Part shown: positions 27,538-35,097 of the stretch, one piece after another | Numbering within the stretch: the first letter of the stretch is position 1 | How the letters are laid out: every line of letters starts with the position of its first letter | Origin: Massilia phosphatilytica | GTDB taxonomy: Bacteria > Pseudomonadota > Gammaproteobacteria > Burkholderiales > Burkholderiaceae_D | Direction of reading: 5' to 3' | NCBI RefSeq assembly: GCF_002968015.1 | Contig: NZ_PUIP01000022.1 | Location: 1-64,000 of the forward strand | DNA length: 64,000 nt | Notes under the pieces: generated by a model | The model's database searches: none | Told to the model about the DNA's origin: nothing | Seen by the model: only the letters and a program-made list of their open reading frames with translations | Position numbers and translations under genes: made by a program

Positions 27538-27542
27538 ACCCC

Positions 27543-28601
27543 ATGAGCCAGCCACCTTCCCTCGCCGAGTGGGACAAGCGTCCCGTCGAGGCCTTCGCCG
27601 CCTTCGTCGTCACGCCGGAGTTCGTCCTCACGTCCAGCCGCCAGCGCGACGTCCCGCTGCCCGTGTCGAATGAATCCGCGACGATCTACAAATTCATGTT
27701 CGGGAAGTTCGCCACGTGGATGCTGGAACACGGCCTCAGGATGTCGACCGTGAACGCGGCCGACCTGCGCCGTTTCATCGAGCTGTCGAAGGATGGCCAG
27801 CGCGACCTCAACAGCAAGATCGCCTACCGCTACCTGCGCCTGCTGGAGCGCTGCTTCGACTACCTGGAGCGCGCTCCGAACCCGGCCCGGCAGGCCATCA
27901 TCGCGACCGACCGCGCCCACCTGGCCGAGGACGCCCCGATGACGGCCCTGAGCCCGGACGACCTGCAGCGCTTCCTGGCCGCCCTCCCCGCCGGCCGGCC
28001 GGAGGACATGGCAGGCCACGCCGGCTGGAAGCGCCGGCGCGACCGCGCGATGCAGATCGTGATGGCGCTCGCGGGGCTGCGCGTGGCGGAAGCCATCGGC
28101 CTGCTGGTGGACGAAGTGGGACGCCAGCCCGACATCGACGGCGCGCTCACATTGAACATCACGCCGGAAGCGAAGCACCGCACGAGCTACGAACACACGA
28201 CGACCCTGCCGCGCGCCGGCGTGGCCGAACTGACCGCGTGGCTGAAGGAACGCGCGGAGCTCGAGATCCCCGGGGATCTCGTCTTCCCCGCCAACCTGGA
28301 AGGCGAACCGCTGCACAAGGCGACCGTCTACCGGCAGACGCGCGCGACGTTCGAGCGGGCCGGCATCGCGGTCTCGCGCGCGGGCGGACGCACCTTGCGC
28401 AACAGCTTCGCCGTCCAGCAGCTGGAACAGGGCATGTCGCGCGGCAAGCTGACGACAGCGCTGGGTCTCGCGCTGGAGCGCTCGACGGAAGCGTACAAGT
28501 ACGCGCGGCTGCACGAGACGCCGGGCGACGCTTCGCCGGGCGACGCTTCGCCGGGCGAAGCCGACGCCGAGGACCCCTCCTCATCTGTAAGCCCCACGTA
28601 A
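27543..28601 (+). CDS. Tyrosine recombinase/integrase-like protein with altered active site
   Basis: 352 residues: an N-terminal SAM-like core-binding domain (about 40-125) and a catalytic domain (about 140-325). Arg I is in LAGLRVAEAIGLL, a Lys in EAKHRTS, Arg II in GGRTLRNSF and Tyr in STEAYKYARL. The His of HxxR is replaced by Arg, and the second His (usually LGH) is replaced in TALGLALERS. No phage genes adjoin it. It ends in a GDASP repeat tail. No ribosome site is visible before the ATG and TATTAT lies only 7 bases away, so the mRNA could be leaderless. Confidence 0.82.
   Translation: MSQPPSLAEWDKRPVEAFAAFVVTPEFVLTSSRQRDVPLPVSNESATIYKFMFGKFATWMLEHGLRMSTVNAADLRRFIELSKDGQRDLNSKIAYRYLRLLERCFDYLERAPNPARQAIIATDRAHLAEDAPMTALSPDDLQRFLAALPAGRPEDMAGHAGWKRRRDRAMQIVMALAGLRVAEAIGLLVDEVGRQPDIDGALTLNITPEAKHRTSYEHTTTLPRAGVAELTAWLKERAELEIPGDLVFPANLEGEPLHKATVYRQTRATFERAGIAVSRAGGRTLRNSFAVQQLEQGMSRGKLTTALGLALERSTEAYKYARLHETPGDASPGDASPGEADAEDPSSSVSPT
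28519..28561 (+). repeat. 15-base tandem repeat in the recombinase 3' end
   Basis: The unit GCCGGGCGACGCTTC is repeated nearly three times and encodes PGDAS units at the protein C-terminus. Confidence 0.8.
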
Positions 28602-28704
28602 GTTTCCAGCAAGCGTGCCGTAAGCTTCCCGGCGCACAGTCCTCAGGTCGCCCGCGCCATCGGGCGGCGCGCAGCACGCACAAAAAACACGACAGGAGAC
28701 CACA

Positions 28705-30405
28705 ATGGCAATCACCCCCGGCATGGCCGCGGGCGGCAAATCCATGCCGTCCGGCGTTGGGCTCACGAAGGAAGAACGCAAGGTCATCTTCGCGTCCTCG
28801 CTCGGTACCGTATTCGAATGGTACGACTTTTATTTATACGGTTCGCTGGCGACCGTGATCGCCAAGCAGTTCTTCATCGGCGATCCGACCACCTCGTTCA
28901 TCTTCGCGCTGCTCGCCTTCGCGGCCGGCTTCATCGTGCGGCCGTTCGGCGCGCTCGTGTTCGGGCGCCTCGGCGACATGATCGGCCGTAAGTACACGTT
29001 CCTCGTCACGATCATGATCATGGGCGGCTCCACGTTCATCGTGGGCCTCCTGCCCGGGTATGCATCGATCGGCATCGTCGCGCCCATCGTCCTCGTCACC
29101 CTGCGCATCCTGCAGGGACTCGCGCTGGGCGGCGAATACGGCGGCGCCGCCACGTACGTGGCCGAACATGCGCCCGACGGCCGGCGCGGCTACTTCACGT
29201 CGTGGATCCAGACGACGGCCACGCTCGGGCTGTTCCTGTCGCTGCTCGTGATCACGGGTGTACGGGCCGGCATGGACACCGCCGCGTTCGACGCGTGGGG
29301 CTGGCGCATCCCGTTCCTCGTGTCCGTGCTGCTGCTCGCGGTGTCCGTGTGGATCCGCATGTCGATGAGCGAGTCGCCCGCGTTCGCGCGCATGAAAGCC
29401 GAGGGCCGGACGTCGAAGGCGCCGCTGAGCGAAGCCTTCCTGACCTGGAAGAATGGGAAGATCGCGCTGCTCGCGCTGCTGGGCATCGTGATGGGCCAGG
29501 CCGTCGTGTGGTACACGGGCCAGTTCTACGCACTGTTCTTCCTCACTAAGACGCTGAAGATCGACGACGCCACGGCCAACATCCTGATCGCGATCGCGCT
29601 GGCGCTGGCGACGCCGTTCTTCATCTTTTTCGGCTCGCTGTCCGACCGCATCGGCCGCAAGACGATCATCATGGCCGGTTGCCTGATCGCCGCGCTCACG
29701 TACTTCCCGCTCTTCAAGGGCCTCACGCACTATGGCAACCCGGCGCTGGAGACGGCGCTGAACAACTCGCCCGTCGTCGTCGTGGCCGATCCGGCCTCCT
29801 GCCACTTCCAGTTCAACGCCACGGGCACGAAGAAATTCCCGTCGTCGTGCGACATCGCCACCGCGCAGTTGACGGCGGCCTCCGTCAGCTACACGCGCCA
29901 GGATGCGCCGGCCGGCACCATCGCCAGCGTCAAGGTCGGCGACAAGGTCTACCCGTCGTTCAACGCGACGATGACAGCGGACGGCCTGAACTTCGACCTG
30001 GCCAGCAAGGAGCGCGAAGCGGCGCTGAAGAAGGACCTGGGCGCCGCCATCAAGGCCGCCGGCTATCCGGCCAAGGCCGACCCGACGCAGCTGAACAAGC
30101 CGATGCTCGTGCTGCTGCTGTTCGTGCTCGTGCTGTACGTGACGATGGTGTACGGCCCCGTGGCCGCGATGCTCGTCGAGATGTTCCCGACCCGCATCCG
30201 CTACACGTCGATGTCGCTGCCCTACCATATCGGCAATGGCTGGTTCGGCGGCCTGCTGCCGACCACCGCGTTCGCCCTCGTCGCGGCCAACGGCAACATC
30301 TACTACGGCCTGTGGTACCCGATCGTGATCGCCATCGCGACCGTCGTCATCGGCACGCTGTTCGTGCGCGAGACGAAGGACAACAACATCTACGCGGCCG
30401 ACTGA
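28705..30405 (+). CDS. MHS-family major facilitator transporter with large extracytoplasmic insert
   Basis: 566 residues. The N-terminal SSLGTVFEWYDFYLYGSLA and RPFGALVFGRLGDMIGRKYT are signatures of the metabolite:H+ symporter family (ProP/ShiA/KgtP relatives). About twelve helices are expected, but a polar insert of roughly 110 residues (about 348-460) separates helices of the C-terminal half and contains two Cys (ASCHFQF and SSCDIA). The substrate is likely an organic acid or compatible solute (family inference). GGAG precedes the start; a strong terminator follows. Confidence 0.9.
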   Translation: MAITPGMAAGGKSMPSGVGLTKEERKVIFASSLGTVFEWYDFYLYGSLATVIAKQFFIGDPTTSFIFALLAFAAGFIVRPFGALVFGRLGDMIGRKYTFLVTIMIMGGSTFIVGLLPGYASIGIVAPIVLVTLRILQGLALGGEYGGAATYVAEHAPDGRRGYFTSWIQTTATLGLFLSLLVITGVRAGMDTAAFDAWGWRIPFLVSVLLLAVSVWIRMSMSESPAFARMKAEGRTSKAPLSEAFLTWKNGKIALLALLGIVMGQAVVWYTGQFYALFFLTKTLKIDDATANILIAIALALATPFFIFFGSLSDRIGRKTIIMAGCLIAALTYFPLFKGLTHYGNPALETALNNSPVVVVADPASCHFQFNATGTKKFPSSCDIATAQLTAASVSYTRQDAPAGTIASVKVGDKVYPSFNATMTADGLNFDLASKEREAALKKDLGAAIKAAGYPAKADPTQLNKPMLVLLLFVLVLYVTMVYGPVAAMLVEMFPTRIRYTSMSLPYHIGNGWFGGLLPTTAFALVAANGNIYYGLWYPIVIAIATVVIGTLFVRETKDNNIYAAD

Positions 30406-30425
30406 GCATCCCGCCACCGCATCGC

Positions 30426-30452
30426 AAAAGGCCGCCACGATGGCGGCCTTTT
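30426..30452 (+). terminator. Intrinsic terminator of the MHS transporter gene
   Basis: Arms AAAAGGCCGCC and GGCGGCCTTTT around ACGAT, 20 bases after the stop. Confidence 0.92.
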
Positions 30453-30474
30453 CGTTGCGCGTCACAAAAATCAA

Positions 30475-30743
30475 ATTCGGGGTCAGAGCACGTTTTTGTC
30501 CAGATTCGGGGTCAGAGCACATTTCAGCGCAGATTCGGGGTCAGAGCACATTTCAGCGCAATGTCTCGGTGCGCACGACTGCCGGAGCCTTTGCTTTCAC
30601 AGCGCGACGGGATGGCACGGCGCGTCTGAACGACTCTTGCTTCGGAGCTCATGCATCAAAACGTGCTCTGACCCCGAATTTTTCCAAGAATGTGCTCTGG
30701 CCCCGAATTTGATCAATTTCCTTAAACCGGGATCTGACCCCGG
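30475..30743. repeat. GGGGTCAGA repeat cluster 2
   Basis: Three direct ATTCGGGGTCAGAGCAC units (30475, 30504, 30533; the last two form a 29-base tandem repeat). These are followed by about 110 unique bases and three inverted units (30663, 30691, 30728, the last a near-palindrome). No convincing gene lies in the 428-base gap 30406-30833. The layout copies that of 11042-11259 while the unique centres differ. Confidence 0.88.
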
Positions 30744-30833
30744 TTTTGGGAAATGTCTCGTTGACATACGCTTGGCAGGTGATCGAGATAGCGCTACCAT
30801 CGATCCACACAACGATAACGATGGAGACCTTTC

Positions 30834-31883
30834 ATGCTCAAGCTGCCGCGCCTTGCCGCCGCCGTCACGCTCGCCTTTGTCGCGCAAGCTGCGCTCGCCG
30901 ACGATCCCGCCCCCAACCCGCCGCCGGCCACGTCGCAGTTCAAGGAGATTGCCGCGCACGACCAGGTCAGGCAGCTGGGCCGCGGCGTGAACGTCATCGG
31001 CTACGATCCCTTCTGGCGCGACGGCGCCCAGGGCAATTACAAGGAGGAGCACTTCGCGAAGATCAAGGCGGCCGGTTTCTCGACCGTGCGCGTCGTGCTG
31101 TTCGCGTTCCGCGCGCTGGATGCGCAGAACCGTCTCGATCCGAAATGGCTCAACCGGCTCGACTCGGTCGTCGCGACGGCGACGAAGCACGGCCTGAACG
31201 TGATCATCGACGAGCACGATTTCGACGACTGCTCGAAGGACGTCGGCGCCTGCATGCCGAAGCTGAAGGCCGTCTGGAGCCAACTGGCGGAGCGCTACCG
31301 CAACGAGCCGAATACCGTCGTCTTCGAACTGCTCAACGAACCGCACGGCCAGTTCGACGCGGCCACGTGGAACGCCAGCTTCCCACAGGTGCTGGCCATC
31401 ATGCGCAAGACGAACCCTGCGCGCAACGTCATCATCGGCGGCGTGCGCTGGAACAGCCGCGACACGTTGAAGAACCTCGTCCTGCCGGCCACCGACCAGC
31501 ACCTCATCGCCACGTTCCACTACTACGACCCGTTCCCGTTCACGCACCAGGGCGCGTCGTGGGCCGATGAACCGATCCGCTCGACGACGGGCATCCGCTT
31601 CGGCAAGGCGGCGGAAATCGCGCGCATCGACCAGGACTTCGCCGCTGTGAAAGCGTGGAGCGAGGCCAGCGGCCGCCCCGTCTTCCTCGGCGAATTCGGC
31701 GCCTACGACAAGGCCACGATGGACGACCGCGTGCTGTGGACGTCGACCGTCGCCCGCACGGCCGAGAAATACGGCTTCGCCTGGGGCTACTGGCAATTCT
31801 CCAGCGACTTCGTGCTGTACGACTTCAAGAAGAACGACTTCGTGCACCCGATCCTGAAGGCGCTGGTGCCGGCAACGCGTTGA
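30834..31883 (+). CDS. Secreted GH5 endoglucanase-like glycoside hydrolase
   Basis: 349 residues, signal peptide to about 22. Acid/base Glu169 is in FELLNEPHG and nucleophile Glu287 in RPVFLGEFGAYD. HYYDPFPFTHQGASW and the terminal WGYWQFSSDF are typical of GH5 cellulases. Likely cleaves beta-1,4-glucan or a related glycan outside the cell. No carbohydrate-binding module. Confidence 0.92.
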   Translation: MLKLPRLAAAVTLAFVAQAALADDPAPNPPPATSQFKEIAAHDQVRQLGRGVNVIGYDPFWRDGAQGNYKEEHFAKIKAAGFSTVRVVLFAFRALDAQNRLDPKWLNRLDSVVATATKHGLNVIIDEHDFDDCSKDVGACMPKLKAVWSQLAERYRNEPNTVVFELLNEPHGQFDAATWNASFPQVLAIMRKTNPARNVIIGGVRWNSRDTLKNLVLPATDQHLIATFHYYDPFPFTHQGASWADEPIRSTTGIRFGKAAEIARIDQDFAAVKAWSEASGRPVFLGEFGAYDKATMDDRVLWTSTVARTAEKYGFAWGYWQFSSDFVLYDFKKNDFVHPILKALVPATR

Positions 31884-31901
31884 TCCCGCAGGCGGGCGGC
31901 C

Positions 31902-32513
31902 TCAGAACTGCTTCGTGCAATTCCTGCGCACGCGCTTCCTGCCGCCCGCATACGTCGTGTCGACATGCTCGTAACACGAGAACTCGCCGGTCTCCCTGTC
32001 GTACAGCGGCTTCACGCTGTATTCGTTCGTCTTGACGAGCCGCCCCTTGCGCCAGCAATGGCGCTCGCCGCCGACGTCTTCCGCGCCGCCTTTCCAGTCG
32101 CCCGTCACGCAGTTCGGATCGCGGCCGTCGACATTGATATTCCCGATCGCGGACAGCGCCTCGTTGAACACGAAGCGGCCGCTCGGGCGATCGTAGAGGT
32201 AGACCATGCTGCTGGTATTGCCGATGGGCGCCACGTCGCTCGTCACGACGAGGTCCGGGCAGCCGTCATTGTTCAGGTCCTGCGCGAACAACCCGCCGTC
32301 GTCGCCCCGGTAGTTCGTCACGCCGTCGAGCACCTGCACGGTCCGTGCCGAGCGCACGTCGACGACGCGCACACTGCCGGCGGACGGCGCGTTCGCATCC
32401 TGCGGCACCCAGCGGAACGCGACCTGCGCGTCGCAACTGCGACCTGCCGCCAGGGCGACCGCGGGAACAAGACATGCCAGCAAAAGGATCGCTTGTTTCA
32501 ACCAGACCTCCAT
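31902..32513 (-). CDS. Exported protein with calcium-type DxNxDG repeat, XAC2610-like
   Basis: 203 residues with signal peptide (LLLACLVPAVALAAG). The motif AQDLNNDGCPDLVVTSD fits a calcium-binding FG-GAP/VCBS-type loop, followed by VYLYDRPSGRFVFNEALSAI, as in XAC2610-type proteins; this assignment is from memory. Six Cys in the mature part suggest disulfides. It lies 10 bases downstream of the MFS gene in the same direction. Confidence 0.65.
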   Translation of the reverse strand: MEVWLKQAILLLACLVPAVALAAGRSCDAQVAFRWVPQDANAPSAGSVRVVDVRSARTVQVLDGVTNYRGDDGGLFAQDLNNDGCPDLVVTSDVAPIGNTSSMVYLYDRPSGRFVFNEALSAIGNINVDGRDPNCVTGDWKGGAEDVGGERHCWRKGRLVKTNEYSVKPLYDRETGEFSCYEHVDTTYAGGRKRVRRNCTKQF

Positions 32514-32523
32514 TTCAGATGGT

Positions 32524-33735
32524 TCACGCGGCCGGCGGCAGCCCGGCCACCGCGCCACCGCCCCAGGACCGCATCCGGTTCGCCGCCCACGCCGTCAGGA
32601 TCGCCCCCACGAGCAGCACGAGCCGCGTGTCGACGAGCGTCAGCACGGCGCCCGCCGCCGCCATCAGGATGTTCGCGAGGCAGAACGTCGTCGACAGCAG
32701 CCCCATGACCGCGCCCTGTCCATGGCCGCCGCCGAAGCGGTCCGCCGCCCACGCCTGCACGAGGGCGTTATAGAACGCATGCGGCAGGCCGAACGCCATG
32801 ATGCCCACGAGGCCCACCCACAGGTGGCCCACGCCCAGCGACCCGATGGCCAGCGCCACGCACGCGGCGAGCCACGCGGCGCGGCGCATCGGCTCCGTGC
32901 GGCTGGCGCGGCCGGCGAACAGCGCGGAACAGGTCATCAGGCCGCACATGCCCACGTTGACGAGGGCGATCGCGCGCGTATCGTAATGGCCTACCTCGAC
33001 GAGCCACAGCGGATAGAACTCGTAGAACGCCGTCACGCCGCACGTGTACGCGAGCTGCACGCCGAACAGCGCGCGCAGCCCGTCGTGGCGCAGCAGGTTG
33101 AACGCATGCCGTTCGCGCGCGACGCTCCACCACGACGGCCCCGCCGCGCGCGGCTTGCGTTCCAGCGCGACGCCGACGAGGACGGCGCCCAGCAGCAGCG
33201 CGCCCGCGGCGATGTAGAACGGCACGGTGACGCCCCACGCGATCGTGAACCCGGCCAGCAACGGCCCGAACAGCCAGCCCAGGTGCAGTGCGCCGTTCAG
33301 CCACGACAGCGCATGGTTGCGCAGCGGCCCTTGCAGGCGGTCGGCGAGCATCGCGCGCACGATCGCGCTATGGCCTTCCAGCAGGCCCGTGCCAAAACGG
33401 GCGACGAGGAACAGCGGGTACGAGCGGCTCGCCAGCGCCCACGCCGTCAGCACGTGGCCGACGGCGGCGCCAACGGCCGTCACGAGCAGCAGCGGCCGGC
33501 GGCCGTAGCGGTCCGACAGCGACCCGAGCACCGCAGTGCCCAGCAGCAGGCCGATGGGATTGACCATCAGCGCCAGCGCGAACAGCAGCTTGGGCGGCAG
33601 GCCGAGGAAATGCGTCAGGCTGTCCGGGGCGCCGTTCACGAACAGCGGCGGCAGGATGGGGTAAGGCAGCGACGCGCCCGTCGTGGACAACAGTCCGAGC
33701 AGGCAGGCGGTCGCGATCAGGAGGGCGTTCTTCAT
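32524..33735 (-). CDS. MFS transporter, drug-efflux (TetA-like) type
   Basis: 403 residues, about twelve helices. Motif A is GSLSDRYGRRPLLLVT, with LVARFGTGLLEGHSAIVRAM and WLFGPLLAG. The N-terminal Pro-rich entry (PYPILPPLF) resembles DHA1 multidrug exporters. Substrate unknown. Start at the Met before KNALLIATA; the upstream extension is polar. Confidence 0.85.
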   Translation of the reverse strand: MKNALLIATACLLGLLSTTGASLPYPILPPLFVNGAPDSLTHFLGLPPKLLFALALMVNPIGLLLGTAVLGSLSDRYGRRPLLLVTAVGAAVGHVLTAWALASRSYPLFLVARFGTGLLEGHSAIVRAMLADRLQGPLRNHALSWLNGALHLGWLFGPLLAGFTIAWGVTVPFYIAAGALLLGAVLVGVALERKPRAAGPSWWSVARERHAFNLLRHDGLRALFGVQLAYTCGVTAFYEFYPLWLVEVGHYDTRAIALVNVGMCGLMTCSALFAGRASRTEPMRRAAWLAACVALAIGSLGVGHLWVGLVGIMAFGLPHAFYNALVQAWAADRFGGGHGQGAVMGLLSTTFCLANILMAAAGAVLTLVDTRLVLLVGAILTAWAANRMRSWGGGAVAGLPPAA

Positions 33736-33789
33736 GAGGACACAGTAGCACGGCGCGCACCCTGACCGCATCAGGGGCATTCCGGGTGC

Positions 33790-34308
33790 TCAGGGCGCGG
33801 CTGCGGCGCCGGACAAGCGTGCCAGTTCGTCGGCCAGCACGGCCGCCGGCACGCCGCTGCCCTGCATCCACAGCCCGAGCGCCGCGAGCTGGCCTTCCGC
33901 GCAGGCGAGCGCACGCACGTCCGCGCGCGGGCCCGGCACGCCGCGGGCGCGCAACCCGGGCGCGAGGCGCGCCGCCAGCAGGCGCGCGATGCGCGAGCGC
34001 AGCGGCTGTTCCAGCAGGACGCGCACGGCGCCGGACCGTTCGCGCACATGTTCGATCAGCGCCAGCAGGGCCGCCGGATCGGGCGGATCGGCCGCCAGCA
34101 CCCGCAGCGGCCAGTCCATCGACACCGCCAGCAGGTCATCCTTCGTGCGGAAATGTTCGTACAGCGTGGAGCGGCCGAGGTCCGCCCGCTCGGCCACTGC
34201 CGTCATCGCGATGGCGTCGTAGCCCTCGGTCATCAGCAGCTCGATGAACGCCCCGACGGCCGCCTTGCGCGTGCGCTGCGTGCGCCGGTCCAGCACCACT
34301 TCTCCCAT
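33790..34308 (-). CDS. TetR-family repressor
   Basis: 172 residues. The helix-turn-helix is at about 33-54 (AMTAVAERADLGRSTLYEHF), with a RTQRTRKAAVGAFIELL first helix. The C-terminal ligand domain is short and rich in Ala/Leu/Arg, with no clear class. It is divergent from the membrane protein at 34429, with a palindromic operator between, so autoregulation and control of that gene are likely. The frame extends far upstream but only this part is TetR-like. Confidence 0.88.
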   Translation of the reverse strand: MGEVVLDRRTQRTRKAAVGAFIELLMTEGYDAIAMTAVAERADLGRSTLYEHFRTKDDLLAVSMDWPLRVLAADPPDPAALLALIEHVRERSGAVRVLLEQPLRSRIARLLAARLAPGLRARGVPGPRADVRALACAEGQLAALGLWMQGSGVPAAVLADELARLSGAAAAP

Positions 34309-34321
34309 TCCGCCCCCGTTT

Positions 34322-34375
34322 GCGGACACTGCACGGGTTTTGTCCGCTTGCGGACGCCGGGGCCCGGCCGTCCGC
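34322..34375. promoter_or_regulatory. Putative TetR operator region
   Basis: A perfect palindrome GTCCGCTTGCGGAC (34342-34355) is flanked by a half site GCGGAC at 34322 and another GTCCGC at 34370. It lies in the divergent gap between the repressor and the membrane protein, as expected for a TetR operator. Confidence 0.65.
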
Positions 34376-34428
34376 CAACGGCGCGCCCGCGCCTGTTCCA
34401 ATGTGGTTTCAACAAAGAAAGGACCACC

Positions 34429-35097
34429 ATGATAACAGCCGGCCAACCGGGCGCCACGCCCACGCGCCCGATCCCGCCCGCCGCCTGGGCACTCGTCGGC
34501 GCGGGTGCGGCGATGGTCGCCCTCCTCTTCCATCATCCGGTCGTCGCGCATGGCACGAACTACGCCGACACGCTGGCCGCGCTCGTGCGCCTCGGCGACC
34601 GCGCGGCGCGTGTGCACGGCGCGCTGTTCGTCGTCTGCGGCTTCCTGCTGTACGGCGTGACCGCGCTGGCGCTGGCGCTTGGCGCGCGCCGTCCCGTCAT
34701 CGTGTTCGGCGTCATCTGCCATGCGCTGGGCTGCGCGGCCGTCGGGGCGGCGATGCTGGGCGACGGCTTCATCACGCCCCGCGTGGCGCGGGTCGCGCTC
34801 GACCAAGGCTGGCCGCATGACGGCACGGCCGCGGTGTTCTCGCTGATCGCCATCGGAATCCAGGTGCTGACCAAGGCGGGCCTGATCGGCATGGGCGCAG
34901 GCATGTGCTGCCTCTCGTGGGCCAGCCCGCGCGCCACCCGGCTGCTGGCCGCGCTGGCGTTGCCGGCGGGCCTGGGCACGGCGCTCGCCGCCGCGAGCGG
35001 CCTGCACATGCACCCGCACTCCCTGATGCTCCTGACGGGCGTGCAGGCGCTGTGGTACGCGGGCGCCGCGCTGACTTTGTGGCGCGTCAGCCGTTGA
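34429..35097 (+). CDS. Integral membrane protein under TetR control
   Basis: 222 residues with about six hydrophobic helices (ALVGAGAAMVALLFHHPVV, ALFVVCGFLLYGVTALALAL, VIVFGVICHALGCAAVGAAM). His residues sit at helix ends (HHPVVAHG, HMHPHS). I do not recognise the family. AAAGGA precedes the ATG. It ends overlapping the convergent fadJ-like gene by 11 bases. Being divergent from a TetR gene suggests an inducible export or envelope role (inference). Confidence 0.75.
   Translation: MITAGQPGATPTRPIPPAAWALVGAGAAMVALLFHHPVVAHGTNYADTLAALVRLGDRAARVHGALFVVCGFLLYGVTALALALGARRPVIVFGVICHALGCAAVGAAMLGDGFITPRVARVALDQGWPHDGTAAVFSLIAIGIQVLTKAGLIGMGAGMCCLSWASPRATRLLAALALPAGLGTALAAASGLHMHPHSLMLLTGVQALWYAGAALTLWRVSR

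Noticed and set aside
27543..28601. Integrase of a prophage or genomic island
   Set aside because: No phage, plasmid or tRNA gene is nearby and flanking genes look chromosomal; a solitary recombinase fits better.
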